Below, one piece after another: positions 22,309-34,270 of a stretch of 64,000 nucleotides of DNA. Both the position numbers and the translations under genes were made by a program. Origin of the DNA: Proteles cristata cristata (lineage: Eukaryota; Chordata; Mammalia; Carnivora; Hyaenidae). Every line of letters starts with the position of its first letter. Positions within the stretch are counted from its first letter, which is position 1. Location of the stretch: contig JAESUZ010002684.1 in NCBI GenBank assembly GCA_017311185.1, positions 930,001 through 994,000 on the forward strand, written 5' to 3'. Under the pieces are notes generated by a model, which was not told the DNA's origin, made no database searches, and worked only from the letters and a program-made list of their open reading frames with translations.

Positions 22309-23639
22309 GCCCTGAGGACATAGTCCTCTCAAAGCAACCTTAATAGTTACATAGAACACCCCTGTCCCCTTCCGGGTGTGGCCTAGAACCCAAGGCATGT
22401 TTAATCTGGGGTCACGGCCTGGGACTATGCTTCGTGTATGAAACAACTCGTAGAAGCTTTCTGCACACCCCCAGCTTGCCTGTGCATAAGCTCCCTGGTC
22501 ATCACGGAGACTTGTGGCCTACATCTCTCCCCCACCCATGACATGAGCAAAGAACATAGTGTGCAGAATAGCGAACTGACTCGCCACTGCCGCCTGGATC
22601 TGAGTTCCCAAGAGGGAATCCGAAGCCAGGCTTGTTCCCAGAGGTGGGAGCTCTCCAGCGTATCATCCCATCCGACCTGAGAGCTGAGCTGTCTTCCCTC
22701 TGCCTCCCTGCCGATCCATGGCTCGGGGATTTTTATGTTCTATCTTGTGGCATCTGTGTGGGCCAAGCCAACTGCCTGAGTCCTGGCCCTTATGCTGTCC
22801 GGATAGTCTTCCCTTTCCCCTGAAAACCTAACTAGGAGAGAGGGGGGTTTTCCCCGTGAAGTGAATTCCTAGGCGTGGCAAGGGCTTAGAATTTAGAACA
22901 CCTGGATCTCCTCTTGGTCCCTCAATTTTCCTTTGGTGTTGATCAAGTCCTGCTACAAGCTTGTTTCCTGAACTAGAATATTCTCTTTCCAGGAGTACTG
23001 AGCAGAGAACCCTTCCTATATATTTGACTTCTAGCACACAACTTTGGCTTAATGGTAAAGTCCTGGAAGACAGAAACTGTGTATTTAAAAACCCCATTTT
23101 TTTCAGTGATAGTTGATAATTTCTAGCAACTAAATTTGGTAAAGTAATTATAGTTACTTTTCTGGAAGCTGAGGATGTGCAAAAAATTCAAGTATTGATA
23201 AGTAATTAGAGGAATTTTTTTCCCCTCTAAGCAGCCTCCTAAAAGTCCTATGTTAATGAGTGCTCTAAATCGGTGATTCTCCAGTGAGGGTGACCCATTT
23301 CCCCACAAGAAACCATGTCTGATGACCATTTTCGTTGTCAGAACTGGGAGAAAGAAATGGGATTGTTCTCTGGTGAAAAGAGGCCAAAGATACTGCTAAG
23401 TATTCTGTATTGTACAGAACGGTCCCCATGACCGAGTTCTCCCGTCGAAAATCTTAATCATGGCAAAGCTGCTAAGCCGTCAACTCCCACTGGTTCTTGG
23501 AGCAACAACATTGGGCTCCCCTTGAACTTACTAGATCTACAAATTCTCAGACCCTGCCCTAGGCTTACTACAATAAGTCTTGCTTTTCCAGGATCCCCAG
23601 GGCGTAAGCCTGTCCCTTAATATTTGAAACACACTGTTT
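22309..23639. other. Unique intronic sequence, nothing recognised
   Basis: About 1.3 kb with no supportable gene or young repeat. Confidence 0.4.
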
Positions 23640-24235
23640 GCTAGTTTTTAAAGCTTTAAGAATAGGTTTAGGTTTACTAAAAGGAAACCATGTAGAGTCT
23701 CCATAAGTACCCCACACCAAATTGCTCTTATAAATAACTCCTCTTGTGGTATCTTTGTTACAACCACTAAACCATTAATGATACTTCATTAGGAAGGAGA
23801 GCCCAGGTTTTATTCCTATTTTGTTAGGTTAGTTTTTACCTCATGTTCTCTCTCTGTTCTGGGATCCCATTGGAGATCCCACTTCACATTCTGTCTTCCT
23901 GTCTCCTGAGGATCCTCTTGGTCGGGAGAGTTTCTCAGATTTCTTTTGGTTTAGTTGATCTTGTTAGTATCGAGGGGTCCTGGTCAGATATTTTGTAGGA
24001 CATTCCTCAGTTGAGGTGTGTCTGTTTTTTCCTCCTTGTTAGACCAGGGTTATGTTCTGTTTAGAGGAAGACCACAGAGCTAAGTATCCTTTTCATCCCA
24101 TCATGGGAGCTAACTGTGAACATGCCTGGTCATTGATGATGACAGACGTGGTTACCTGGCTAAGCTTGCTCTTGGGTAATGTTCTTAGAGTTTATACTTC
24201 TCTTCTGATTGAAATTTGCTTTCCTGGCCAATCCA
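23640..24235 (-). mobile_element. Ancient L1M 3' UTR, antisense
   Basis: Landmarks in the order of the L1M 3' UTR read antisense: TTTAGGTTTACTAAAAGGAA, TTTGTTACAACCACTAAACC, GGTCCTGGTCAGATATTTTG, CTCAGTTGAGGTGTGTCTG, GACCAGGGTTATG, GGAAGACCACAGAGCTAAG. It is diverged and broken by small gaps, so the boundaries are approximate. Confidence 0.6.
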
Positions 24236-24424
24236 GGTGCTGCCTTTCTGTAGCTGTCTTCCATTGGGGAATTTTAAAGGTTATATCATTAGAATTGCCA
24301 GGCTTACTGTAGGTATGAAACTTGAAATAAGAGTTTACAAATGGGCAATTTCAAAGATTAAATAGGGGACTTAATTTTCAAGAAGGAAGCAAACATTGCA
24401 GGACCAGGAAAAGCTGAGGAAAGA

Positions 24425-24593
24425 TTTTTTAATGTTGATTTATTCTGAGAGCGAGCAACCATGCATGTACGTGGGGGAGGGGGAAAAGGGGGGAGACAGA
24501 ATCCCAACCAGGCCCTGAGCTGTTCAGTGCAGAGCCTAGGTCAGGGTTCCATCCCATGAACCCTGATATAGACTGAGCCACCCAGAGGCCCCC
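24425..24593 (-). mobile_element. tRNA-derived SINE, antisense, internally deleted
   Basis: TTTTTTAATGTTGATTTATT to GACTGAGCCACCCAGAGGCC. Part of the tRNA-like region between CCCATGAACCCTGAT and AGACTGAGCC is missing. Confidence 0.88.
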
Positions 24594-25331
24594 AGGGCGA
24601 ATCTAATTAAGGGAAAGAGCTAAACACCACCTGGAACCAAATAATTGCCTTTGTCTACAGAGGAGAAGCTAAATTGGCAATTTCAGATCAGAATTCTGAA
24701 ACCCATCAGATAGGAAATCAACATTTGTAGTCAAATGAGTGGTTTCAGGGAAGATGCTGCTCTCCATAAAAAGCCCTCTGGACTTGTCCCTCCCGGTGTG
24801 GTCGGGGCCTGTGCTACGAAGGGGGTAATGAGGCCCACAGCTGTGCACAAGCACTGTGACTTGTAAATCGTCAGGCATTCGCCATGACTCCATTATGCCT
24901 TGGTCTCTTTATCACATTTGGATAATTAATCCTATTCTGTATATTTGGTGGTGTTCAGGGCAAATGAGATAAGCAGATGTAAAAGTACGTTTTTAAAGCC
25001 CACCTCCTCCTAAGTTCCACCCATTACTTGTTACCATCCCACACTAAGGGCCACAGTCTTCCTTCCCTCCTGCCTCTGGCCTCCCCACATCTGTGTGGGT
25101 AGTGCAGCTAATTCACCATGGTGCTCCTCTCTAAGCTGGAGAGCCCCTGTCCCACCTGCAGACTTCAGCGGACTTTTCTATTTAAAAGGGAAAACTGTCC
25201 CTTCTTGGCCTCTTGCTAAGATCACAGGTAAAGGGTAAAGCTATCAGTGGGTCTCCAAACACAGTCAGGATGCCTAAAAGTAGCTGTACTCATATTCTAG
25301 ACATGTAAATCCTACTCCGCAAAGAGCAGTT
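24594..25331. other. Unique intronic sequence, nothing recognised
   Basis: About 740 bp without a recognisable feature. Confidence 0.4.
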
Positions 25332-25342
25332 TAAAATTTCAG

Positions 25343-25553
25343 ACTTGGGCGCCTGGATGGCTCAGTCTGTTAAGCTTTGGATTTCGACCCAGGTCATGAT
25401 CTCTCACAGTCAGTGAGTTTGAGCCCCGTGTCAGGGTCTATGCTGACAGCTCAGAGCCTGGAGCCTGCTTCGGATTCTGTGTCTCTCTCTCTCTGTTCCT
25501 CCCTCGCTCAAGCTCTGTCTTCTGTCTTTGAAAAATGAATAAACCTTATTTTG
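25343..25553 (+). mobile_element. tRNA-derived SINE, sense, with target duplication
   Basis: GGGCGCCTGGATGGCTCAGT to AAAAATGAATAAACCTTATT. It is flanked by TAAAATTTCAG (25332-25342 and 25554-25564), a perfect 11-bp repeat. Confidence 0.95.
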
Positions 25554-25564
25554 TAAAATTTCAG

Positions 25565-27049
25565 CCTTTGTACAAACATATCCACCCTCAATTCTTCTTA
25601 GACTCTTGAGGGCAGGATATTCTCTGAGATTTCCAGGCCAGATGTGAGGAATCCAAGAGCTGTTAGGGACCAATGGGCTGTAAAAACTACTTGTGTTTCT
25701 CTGTGCAAGGAACATGGAAAGGGACGGAGGTCGAATAGTGGGAAGCAGGTCTCTAAAATGAACGAAATCTCGGCTTTGACTACACCCGTTCTTACAGTAA
25801 AGCTTCTGTTGAGCTTTGAGAATTCCTTAAGGCTGTTTCTTTAAAAATAAAATACTGAAAAGTAGCTTTAACTTGTACAAGACCTTTCATTTTGTTTGAG
25901 TAAACCTTTAAGAATCATGTAATCACACAGTTGGACTTGAGCTTGACTATCCAGGATCACTTTGTACATGAATACTGAAGCCACAGAGAGTGAGAGGGTG
26001 TGCATATAGTCGGCTTATGAGCCAGGGCAAGAATTAAGTTCTTTGGACACCAAGTATGCTATTCTGTTTAATATCTCTCACTGCATGATATCTCTACATA
26101 GTATTAATGTAGCTTTAATTTTTTTTTCCTTAGGTTTTATACACCATTTTACTTATTTCTGTGGGGAAACTCTAGGTGACACTATGTTGGAGGGTTGTTG
26201 GTGTTTTTTCATTGTAACAAGTTTGTGAGGGGGAATAAGAGTAATGAAATACTTAGAATAAAGATACTAATGGAACATTAACAAGTTGGGTCAAAGGGAA
26301 ATAATGTTGAAATAATGTGAAACTTACATGAAATACAATTGCACAAGATACTTTGATGGCTATGCTATGTATCCTACAGCAGTGTTAATATTTGGGGCTT
26401 TAGAATGACGTTACTATACATTGCTACATTCATTTCAGGTGCACAAAATAGTTAAGCCACAACTGTTACCCAATCTATGATGTCGGAAATTGTTTTTTAA
26501 ACACTTAAGTATATTTTTTTGGGATGAGAGACCACAAAGTGAAGACCACTGTTTTTCTGTCTTGGGAAATCATGAAGTTGGAAGGATGGGGGGGGGATAG
26601 AAGATTTCAAGAGCTTGCACCAGTGGGATCAGTTCCAGAACGACTTCACTATTAGCATGCAGCAAGCAACACCTGTGGAGGGAAATGTATCCAAACTCCA
26701 TGACAATTATACACCAACAGGAACCAATTTCCAAATCAAAGCGGGAGTTTGTGATCATTGCAAATTAGGTCCTAATAACTCTGACCTAAAACATTGCTGT
26801 GAGGCACAAAGTCAAATCTTCACGTTTGTGAATCTGATGCCTCCGCTGAGATAAAATGCTGGTGCATTTCTCTGCTTTAAAGGAGCTTTCTGAAGGTGCT
26901 TCTCTGCGAAAGGTGGAGGGTTCCCTAAAGACGACCCAAGAGAGGGATGGAGACTGTAGAGCAGGCGGAAATTCCTAGGATAGGATTTTCCTGGCTCTGT
27001 CCCAAATGAATGGAACTGGAAAGAGAACATGTTGGCAGGCTATAATATC
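25565..27049. other. Unique intronic sequence, nothing recognised
   Basis: About 1.5 kb. A G run of nine near 26589 is the only oddity. No gene or repeat can be supported. Confidence 0.4.
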
Positions 27050-27238
27050 AGGGAAAGAACAGTTAAAATAATTGTGGACTGGAAATCTTGAACTCCCTTA
27101 AGGTTTGGAGAAGAGCAATTAAAGGCCATTGCAAAAAATAAAATTAGGGAAAGAACAGTTAAAATAATTACATGTGGACTTAATATTGAACTCCCTTAAG
27201 ATTTGGAAAAGAGCAATGTAAGGCCACTGCAAAAAGAA
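27050..27238. repeat. 96-bp tandem duplication (two units)
   Basis: Unit 1 (27050-27145) and unit 2 (27146-27238) both read AGGGAAAGAACAGTTAAAAT, later GAACTCCCTTAAG, then TTTGGA(G/A)AAGAGCAAT, AAGGCC and TGCAAAAA. The units differ by several substitutions and small indels, so the duplication is old. It does not match a repeat family I know. Confidence 0.92.
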
Positions 27239-29524
27239 AAAAAAAAATTCATGCTTCCCAGAGTAAGATGCTTCCCTGTAACTTTATTCTGAAGTCTCGG
27301 GGTCCTATGTGTGCCTCCGCAGGAGCGATTTCCTTCCTAAGTTCTGTTCTGACCTTCGATGGTGGTCACAGAGAGCAGCTGGAGGAAAATTAAGCACCAA
27401 AGCAACTAAGCACCTAAAAGCTAGTCTCCCTTTCTTAGTTAAATCACCTGTGTTCTGTCTTGTCACATAGCGCTTGCTCCCCGTGAGGTATTGCGACTTT
27501 ATAAATGAGCCATTAAAGCCTAAAGTAAGTGGGTAGCCTAGTTGGCAAATGGAAGACTTCATCATGGGTCCCTTTCTTTTCATAAACTGATGCTCTTACT
27601 TTTGGCTATACTTTTTTATAGTCATGGTTTTGGAAGTCTATCCATATTATGTCCCTAGAATGAAGGTCGGCATGGTTCTGTGTCCATTCTATACTGGCTG
27701 CTCTAGGGACTGGTAAGAGGTATAGTTTCTCTGCCTTGGAGAAGGCACCTGGCATGACTCCCCCCCTTCCATGCCCCGGCCCCATGCCCCTGGTCCCCGG
27801 CCGTTAGAGAGCGGCTCAGATGTGGCAAGAGCCCTGAAGACCTCGAGATAGGAGACCTGAGTTCTACTTGTGACTCTAGCAGTTTTCCTTTTGCTGTGCT
27901 GCATAGCCTGCTGGGACTGAATTTTTCTCCTCTGTCAGGTCAGGGATGGGCAATGATGACCCAGCTCAAGTATATGAGGACTTGAAGCGAATTGCACTCC
28001 TGGGTCCTGTTTCCCTATTCTCTTCGGTCTGAATCCAAGATTTATAATTTCTTCTTGTATAGTCTCTACATTTTAGCTTCAGGTATTCAGAATCCTGATT
28101 CTTGCCTTTAGGCTATTTCTTTCAGTTTGGTGCATCTCTTTTCTGAATTGCTAGAACATTAGTTTCCTGACTTTAATAACCTCCCCAGTTGAAATTATCC
28201 GGAGTTATTCTTAGTTAAAACTTGAGAGTTTTACTTTTCTCATTATTTTTGCCAGAAGAGTCTGTATATTAATTGACTTCCTAAAGCTCATTCGTTCAGT
28301 ATTCTGGTTATTTGTGGACTGTGAGCTAATCAACAGATCAAAACTTGAGAATCCACTCTCACTCAAGCTTTATGCTAAAAGTTCCAGTTTTTCGAAACCA
28401 CCCTTGTTTAAGTGCTTTGTTCATCGATTCTGAAACACTGTATATTTTTAGCACTAAATTACTAAGAAAGTTTGGTTCTGGTTGTGTGAACCATTCAGTA
28501 AGTGAAGGAAAATGAGTTCTACTGCAGATTAACCTAACTGAATCACATAGCTAATTTCAGAAAGTCATTCTGGTAGTGTCAGGATCCTACTATTTCCTGC
28601 CTCCAAATCACCCCTCTTCCTCATTTGTAACAGAGGAAGGTCCAGCCACAACAGAAGCAATCTCTCCGGACTTCTTTCCTCGCACAATATGACTCTGATT
28701 AAATTGGTCTATGATAATTAAAAGTGCCTCTTTATTTACATTAATCTTAGGACACTTTTTAGAATGGATTTACTTAATATAGCTGTTGTACCTACAGGTG
28801 CCCTAGACTTGGGGTTTGAAATAAGTGTGGTCTATCCATGAATTGCAGAAGAAATACATTCCTTTAATTAGGGGGAATAATGAAGTCTCTTCCTTGGTTT
28901 ATTAATTCACTTCTATCAAGTTCAAAGCATTTATATTTGCAGAAAAAGTGGCATTGGTCCCTGAACATCGAAAAAATTTTTCTACTTCCATTGTAGCATG
29001 CCAAACCACTTAGTAATTTAAAACCATTGATCTCTCCTGGGACTGTGTGTTGGCCTGTTTCTGTAGATGTGTCCTGTGTGGGATCCCTTATATGACTGTA
29101 GTCAGATGGCAGCTGGGGATAGTGTTCTCTGGATGTTCAAGATAACTCTGTCATATGGTCAGCAATTGGTGCCGACTGTTGGCCGGATTTCAAGTGGAGC
29201 CATCCTCTGTAGTTTGAGGGTCTAACAACATGGCAGCCAGGCTCCGAGGGGAGCATTGCCAGAGACACGAGGCAAAAGCTAAAAGCCACTAGGCCGACAT
29301 CATCTCCACTGTATTTTATTGGCCAAAGCAGGTATAGGGTCTGACCAGATTTAAAGAGGCTGAAGACTAGTTGATGGGGGAAGTGGTGAAGGTGTGTTGC
29401 AGAAGAGCATGAGAGATAGGAGGGACTGTTAGTGACCTTGGAAAAACACAGTCCATCCTAATAGTTTTCCAGGAATGTCCTCTAAAAAAAAAAAGAAAAA
29501 TTAAAAGTCTAATCATATTCCTTA
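27239..29524. other. Unique intronic sequence, nothing certain
   Basis: No gene was recognised in 2.3 kb. The part near 29160-29400 (CAACATGGCAGCCAGGCTCC, GATTTAAAGAGGC, TGATGGGGGAAGTGG) may be a worn DNA transposon or LTR, but I cannot name it. 27780-27800 is locally GC-rich. Confidence 0.4.
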
Positions 29525-29703
29525 ATGCCGGGGTCACAAAGTATAGTCAGAAGACCACATGCTACTGTGTTTTGTAAATAAAGGTTTATTAGAATATAGC
29601 CATGTTCCTGCATTTATGTGCTATCTGTGTCATTTCATGCACAGTTGAGCACCTAAATATTTACAGTCTGGTCCTTGACAGAAAAACTTTTCCAACTCTT
29701 GCC
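29525..29703 (+). mobile_element. hAT-Charlie type nonautonomous transposon fragment
   Basis: TTTTGTAAATAAAGGTTTAT, then GAATATAGCCATGTTCCTGC, ACAGTTGAGCACCT, AAATATTTACAGTCTGGTCC and GACAGAAAAACTTTTCCAAC follow a common hAT consensus that has GTTTTATTGGAACACAGCC...GGCCCTTTACAGAAAAAGTTTG. The exact MER name is not certain. Confidence 0.7.
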
Positions 29704-29718
29704 TTAATGTCTTCACTT

Positions 29719-29892
29719 TTTTTTTTAATTTTGAAAATGTTTATTTTTGAGAGAGTGAGCAGGGGAGGGGCAGAGAGGAGACACAGAATTCAAAGAAGGT
29801 TCCAGGCTTTGAGCTGTCAGCACTCATGAACTACAAGATTATGACTTGAGCCAAAGTCAGATGCTTAATGGACTGAGCCACCCAGGCGCCCC
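29719..29892 (-). mobile_element. tRNA-derived SINE, antisense, internally deleted
   Basis: It ends GGACTGAGCCACCCAGGCGC. The flanks AATGTCTTCACTTTT (29706-29720) and AATGTCTTCATTTTTT (29893-29908) are the target duplication. About 30 bp of the middle (the segment before CTCATGAAC) is missing. Confidence 0.94.
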
Positions 29893-29908
29893 AATGTCTT
29901 CATTTTTT

Positions 29909-31355
29909 AAAGAACATTATTTATTGAAGACAGTTGTTAATACTTAAAGGAATTAGACTTTTTATTGTCTGTGAATTTTTCCTCTTGCCTTTTTCTTTAA
30001 GTGGACTGAACCAGCTGTAATAGTGATCATGACCCTGTCTCAGCCTCTGATACAGAAAGTTTCCATGGAATCATTTTTTCCTCTTCAGCATAGAAGCCCT
30101 CCCTTTTGCTTATACTCCCACCACCCAAGTATGGCCTCCTTGTCTGCTGATGGGGTTACATTCTTTGTCTTATCAGATATTGTATGGGTTACAGTGGTCC
30201 TCAAGACCAGCCTGTGGGCAAATGGAAACCACCCGGGGGAGTATAGACAACTACAGAAGTCCACACCCCACCCACAGAGATACTGGTTTACATGATCTTG
30301 GTGATACACATCAGCACTGAAAAACATATATGTAATGTGCCTAGAGAAGAACACTGAACAATTCTTGTACATGAGCTAATTAAATCCCCCCAATAAAACA
30401 ATCCATCCTCTGTGTTAGTAAAATAGATCCACCTCTTGCAAAGAATGGACTCCAATTTGATCTGAAAATAGATTTTGTGTGCCCATTAACTGCTAGAAAG
30501 ACTTTTTTTTTTAATTTTTATTTTTTAAGAGAAGACCAAGCACCTTTGGGGGGCGGCAGTCCATTTTTATATATGAAGAGTGATAAACAGAGAAGGTGAA
30601 ATGGAATATGGGATGAAATAAATGGTGGTGGAAATGGAGGAGATTTTAGTCCTCAAGCCAGTTGCTTATTGTGATAACTAGAAATACATGGTAGGAGAAA
30701 AGATGTTGAAATTGAGGTGTGGGAGATAGTGAGGTTCTTAGCATGGAGCTTTCTGGAAAGAAGAGCTGAGGACAGAGAATTAAATCCTGCCTTTGGCAGG
30801 CCACTGTGGGTTGTTTGTCTCTTTGAGGCAGGGGGGTGGGGAGGAAAATGGGAGCCAAAATCAAAGGTCAGACTTGAGGGAAAAAAAACATCCTATTTTG
30901 TTAAGTCCTAACCTGTTCCATCTTGGAGGTGAAACCCCACATGATGGAGGCATACAAGTTTAAAGCTGTTATTAACTAAGTTTATTTGAGGTTGTACAAT
31001 CCTAGAACTCCGTCATCGTATGGAGAACATGCCTTTATCTGGATGATGAGGGAAAAGAGCGAGCTCACTTCTAAAAGGCAGCATCTTGAATCTTTTCTGT
31101 AACTAATATGAGGCATACTAATTCGATAACTGAGATATAATTTCAGATGGTAATAGTATTTTCATTTTTAATTAGACCGAAAGCTTCAGCTGCTGGTATG
31201 AATGGAGTATGTTTTCTGCCAAAGTCATGCTGCTATCATGAATTATTTATAAGTGCCACCAATATTTTTTTGTTTTACAAAACCATATGTGATTTGTCTT
31301 TTTTCCCCCCAAAGATGTTAAAAACTAGAAGAGATAGTTGGTAAATCAACTAAAA
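29909..31355. other. Unique intronic sequence, nothing recognised
   Basis: About 1.4 kb without a supportable gene or young repeat. Confidence 0.4.
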
Positions 31356-31371
31356 TATAGAAAGGTATGGT

Positions 31372-31586
31372 GTTTTATTTATTTAAGTATGTATTTTGAG
31401 ACAGAGAGAGTGAGCAAGCAGGGGAGGGGCAGAGAGATGAGAGGGAGAGGGAGAGAGAGTCCCAAGCAGGTTCCATGCTTAGCACCAAGTTAGACTCAGG
31501 GCTTGATCTCCAGAATGTGAGATCATGACCTGAGCCAATATCCCACCAGAGTCAGATGCTTAACCTGCTAAGCCACTCAGATGCCC
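31372..31586 (-). mobile_element. tRNA-derived SINE, antisense, with target duplication
   Basis: It ends CTGCTAAGCCACTCAGATGC. It is flanked by TATAGAAAGGTATGGT (31356-31371) and TATAGAAAGGTGTGGT (31587-31602), a 16-bp duplication with one mismatch. Confidence 0.96.
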
Positions 31587-31782
31587 TATAGAAAGGTGTG
31601 GTATTTTAAACAATTAAGCATGTGGCAAGGTGGATCTTGGGAATGGCTTTTAAAAAGTAACATTGCTGAGAGCATGAGTGCAACATTGGCCTTCCCTGCT
31701 GAAAGAAGAAATGATTCTTCCAAGGGATGGCCATTGGGATGTTACAAGATAAACTGAGGCATATTAAAAATTTTAAGAGCAG

Positions 31783-32104
31783 GGGTGCCTGGGTGACTTA
31801 GTCGGTCAAGCGTCCGACTTTCGCTTAGGTCATGATCTCGCGGTTCGTGGGTTTGAGCCCCGCATCGGGCTCTGTGCTGACTGCCAGCTCAGAGCCTGGA
31901 GCCTGAGTCTGTGACTCCTCTCTCTCTGACCCTTAGGTCATGAGTCTCGCGGACTTCGTGGGTTCGTGGCGGGCCCCGCGTCGGGCTCTGTGCTGACTGC
32001 CAGCTCGGAGCCTGGAGCCTGTTTCAGTCTGTGACTCCCTCTCTCTCTGACCCTCCCCTGCTCATGCTGTCTCTCTCCTAGAAATAAATAAAACATTAAA
32101 AAAA
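31783..32104 (+). mobile_element. Young SINE with an internal tandem duplication
   Basis: The head GGGGTGCCTGGGTGACTTAG is followed by two copies of the tRNA 3' half plus middle. Unit 1 starts TAGGTCATGATCTCGCGG at 31826 and unit 2 starts TAGGTCATGAGTCTCGCGG at 31934; both run to CTCTCTCTGACCCT. A single AAATAAATAAAACATTAAAA tail follows. The usual Pol III boxes of these SINEs (TGGCTCAGTNGG-like A box, GGTTCGAGCCC-like B box) are present, with two B-box-like segments. CpGs are well kept. Possible target duplication: AATTTTAAGAG (about 31769) and AGTTTCAAGAG (about 32105). Confidence 0.93.
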
Positions 32105-32514
32105 AGTTTCAAGAGTTGATTTGGGCAAAGGTCCATTCAAATCAGGCAGTCTCCCATTGAGCAGACAGAAAAGGGCTCCAAGTTGCTGCACAGAATGAAA
32201 GACCTGTATAGGCAGGAGAGAGAAGGAACAAGGAAGTTAAACCAGGTGAAGAAGTGGGTTGGTTATTGTGAGGTTACCTTAAGGGAGGGGCAGGGTTCTG
32301 TCAAACTGATGGTTCCTGATTGACTGGTTTAAGATTCCTTTTCTGGGAGAGTCCAAATTATAATTCACTGAAGTCTTTGTTGGCTGACCAGGGGCTTTGC
32401 CTAAGTGACTACATTTAGGAACTTTTACCTGGTTTTTAATAGAGGAAAAAAGAGCATTATGGTACTGTCCTGTAAAACTTTCTGAAGGATAGTAGGAATA
32501 TTCTGCACTCCTCA

Positions 32515-32640
32515 ATATGACAGCCACATGTAGCCTATGTCTAGGACCATGGAAGAACTGAATTTTAAAATTTAATTATTTTGGATTAACTTACATTTAA
32601 ATAGCCCCATGTGGCCAATGGCTGCCATATTGGAGGGCAT
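32515..32640 (+). mobile_element. Possible hAT nonautonomous fragment
   Basis: ATGTGGCCAATGGCTGCCAT followed by ATTGGAGGGCATA resembles the end of a hAT element (ATGTGGCTAGTGGCTACC...ATTGGACAGC). CAGCCACATGTAGCC at the left resembles the other end, with most of the middle lost. Confidence 0.5.
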
Positions 32641-34022
32641 AACCCAAAACAATGTTCTTGGAGAAGAGGACAAAGAGTCTAAAAACAGTGGTTGTTGATC
32701 AGTGTACGGACACTCCATAAAACGGTGTGTTTAGATGCCAGCTTTGTCATAATCATCACAGATGAAAATGGACACATTTTTCTTCCTAGAGATTCATTTT
32801 AATACTGTTTGTAGAAATTACGGTAGTAAAATTAGCCTTTGATAGCCATAAATCTAGCCTGCCCCACAGATAACTGTGATTCCGGAAAAACATGTTTCTG
32901 TACTCTCGTTGACAAAACTTGCTATAATATGCTGTGTGTCACCTTTAGGTTGAATATAACAAAAAGACAGTAAAGCAGACTTAATCACCAGGGATCTCAT
33001 CAAGTAGTTAATTTGTAGAAAAATTTAATTTTTTCAATTTGAGTGAACAGATGGCCTATTCATTAAAATTCAAAAGTAGATAATTACTTGATTCCAATAT
33101 TTTTAGCAAAAGGACATTTTATAACATCCTGCTTGGGGAAGACTCATAGGTCTTAAAATGTCTGGTGTGGCTGGACACACAAATTCTCCCCCATTTGCAA
33201 CTGCCAGCCATACTAACTGAATAAGTCAGTTAAAAATAAACTTCCAGCACAAAAGCACTCACTTAAAAAAAAAAAATGTTTGTCTCTCTGAAGAAAGATC
33301 CTCACATTAACCCCTGAACTCTGCCGAAACATCCAGTCAGCAAATGGTTATCATTTTGTGCTAGAAGCTTGAAACTAGGATATTTGAAAGATGTGAAAAG
33401 ACATTTGAAAAGATTGTCCTTACCCTTAAGAAGTAAAGTTTGACGGTAAATACGTTCATTGACTTAAACTTGCTGGATTTTCTTATAATTGATCTATTTT
33501 TTTTCTTGCCTCATTTAAGTAGTTCAATGAAGTAGATACCTAGTATTTTACATCAGAATATTCATGTGGGTAATCATTCTCTGTAGGGGAAGTCTACTAT
33601 AGAAGATGATAGTTTCTTGGATGACGATGCTTATTCTGATTTCTCTTACAACCTACAGAGAGTCTCCCCCTCCCCCAAAGGATTCTTCCTACCCTTAGCT
33701 ATATAAGATGAGAGAGAAGTGACTGATTTCTTGATTTTCCTTGTTGCTAGGAAGCTCAGAGTAAAGACTATCCTTCAACATTCTGGCTTCCTCACCTAGA
33801 AATTCTTGGTTGGTTTCTTCTTTATTTATTTCTTAGATCTTGGCTCTCCCTATCTATATATAAGTTTTATACTGTTTCATCTCAAAATTATTTTGGAATA
33901 AATTCCAAACTTTTTTTTCCCCAACTAAGTGCATGAGTTTCCACAAAAATGTTAAAGTTTCTACAAACTGTTTTAAGATTTAAGAAGTTATAGGGGACAT
34001 CCTTCCCATGAACCAGGTTATG
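32641..34022. other. Unique AT-rich intronic sequence
   Basis: About 1.4 kb with no supportable gene or young repeat. Confidence 0.4.
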
Positions 34023-34035
34023 TAAAGGAACTTTG

Positions 34036-34257
34036 TGGGGTGCCTGGGTGGCTCAGTCAGTTAAGTGTCCGACTTTGGCTCAGATCATAATCTCACAGTT
34101 TGTGGGTTCAAGCCCCACATTGAGCTCTGTGCTGACAGCTAGCTCAGAGCCTGGAGACTGCTTCAGATTCTCTGTCTCCCTTTCTCTCTCTGACCCTCCT
34201 CTGTTCATGCTGTCTCTCTCTCTCTCTCTCAAATAAATAAATAAAACATTAAAAAAT
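34036..34257 (+). mobile_element. tRNA-derived SINE, sense, with target duplication
   Basis: TGGGGTGCCTGGGTGGCTCA to AAATAAATAAATAAAACATT. It is flanked by TAAAGGAACTTTG at 34023-34035 and 34258-34270, a perfect 13-bp duplication, so the insertion is fairly recent. Confidence 0.97.
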
Positions 34258-34270
34258 TAAAGGAACTTTG

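Noticed and set aside
29160..29400. A possible LTR or DNA transposon remnant
   Set aside because: Some phrases felt familiar, but no termini, tail or ordered landmarks could be established.
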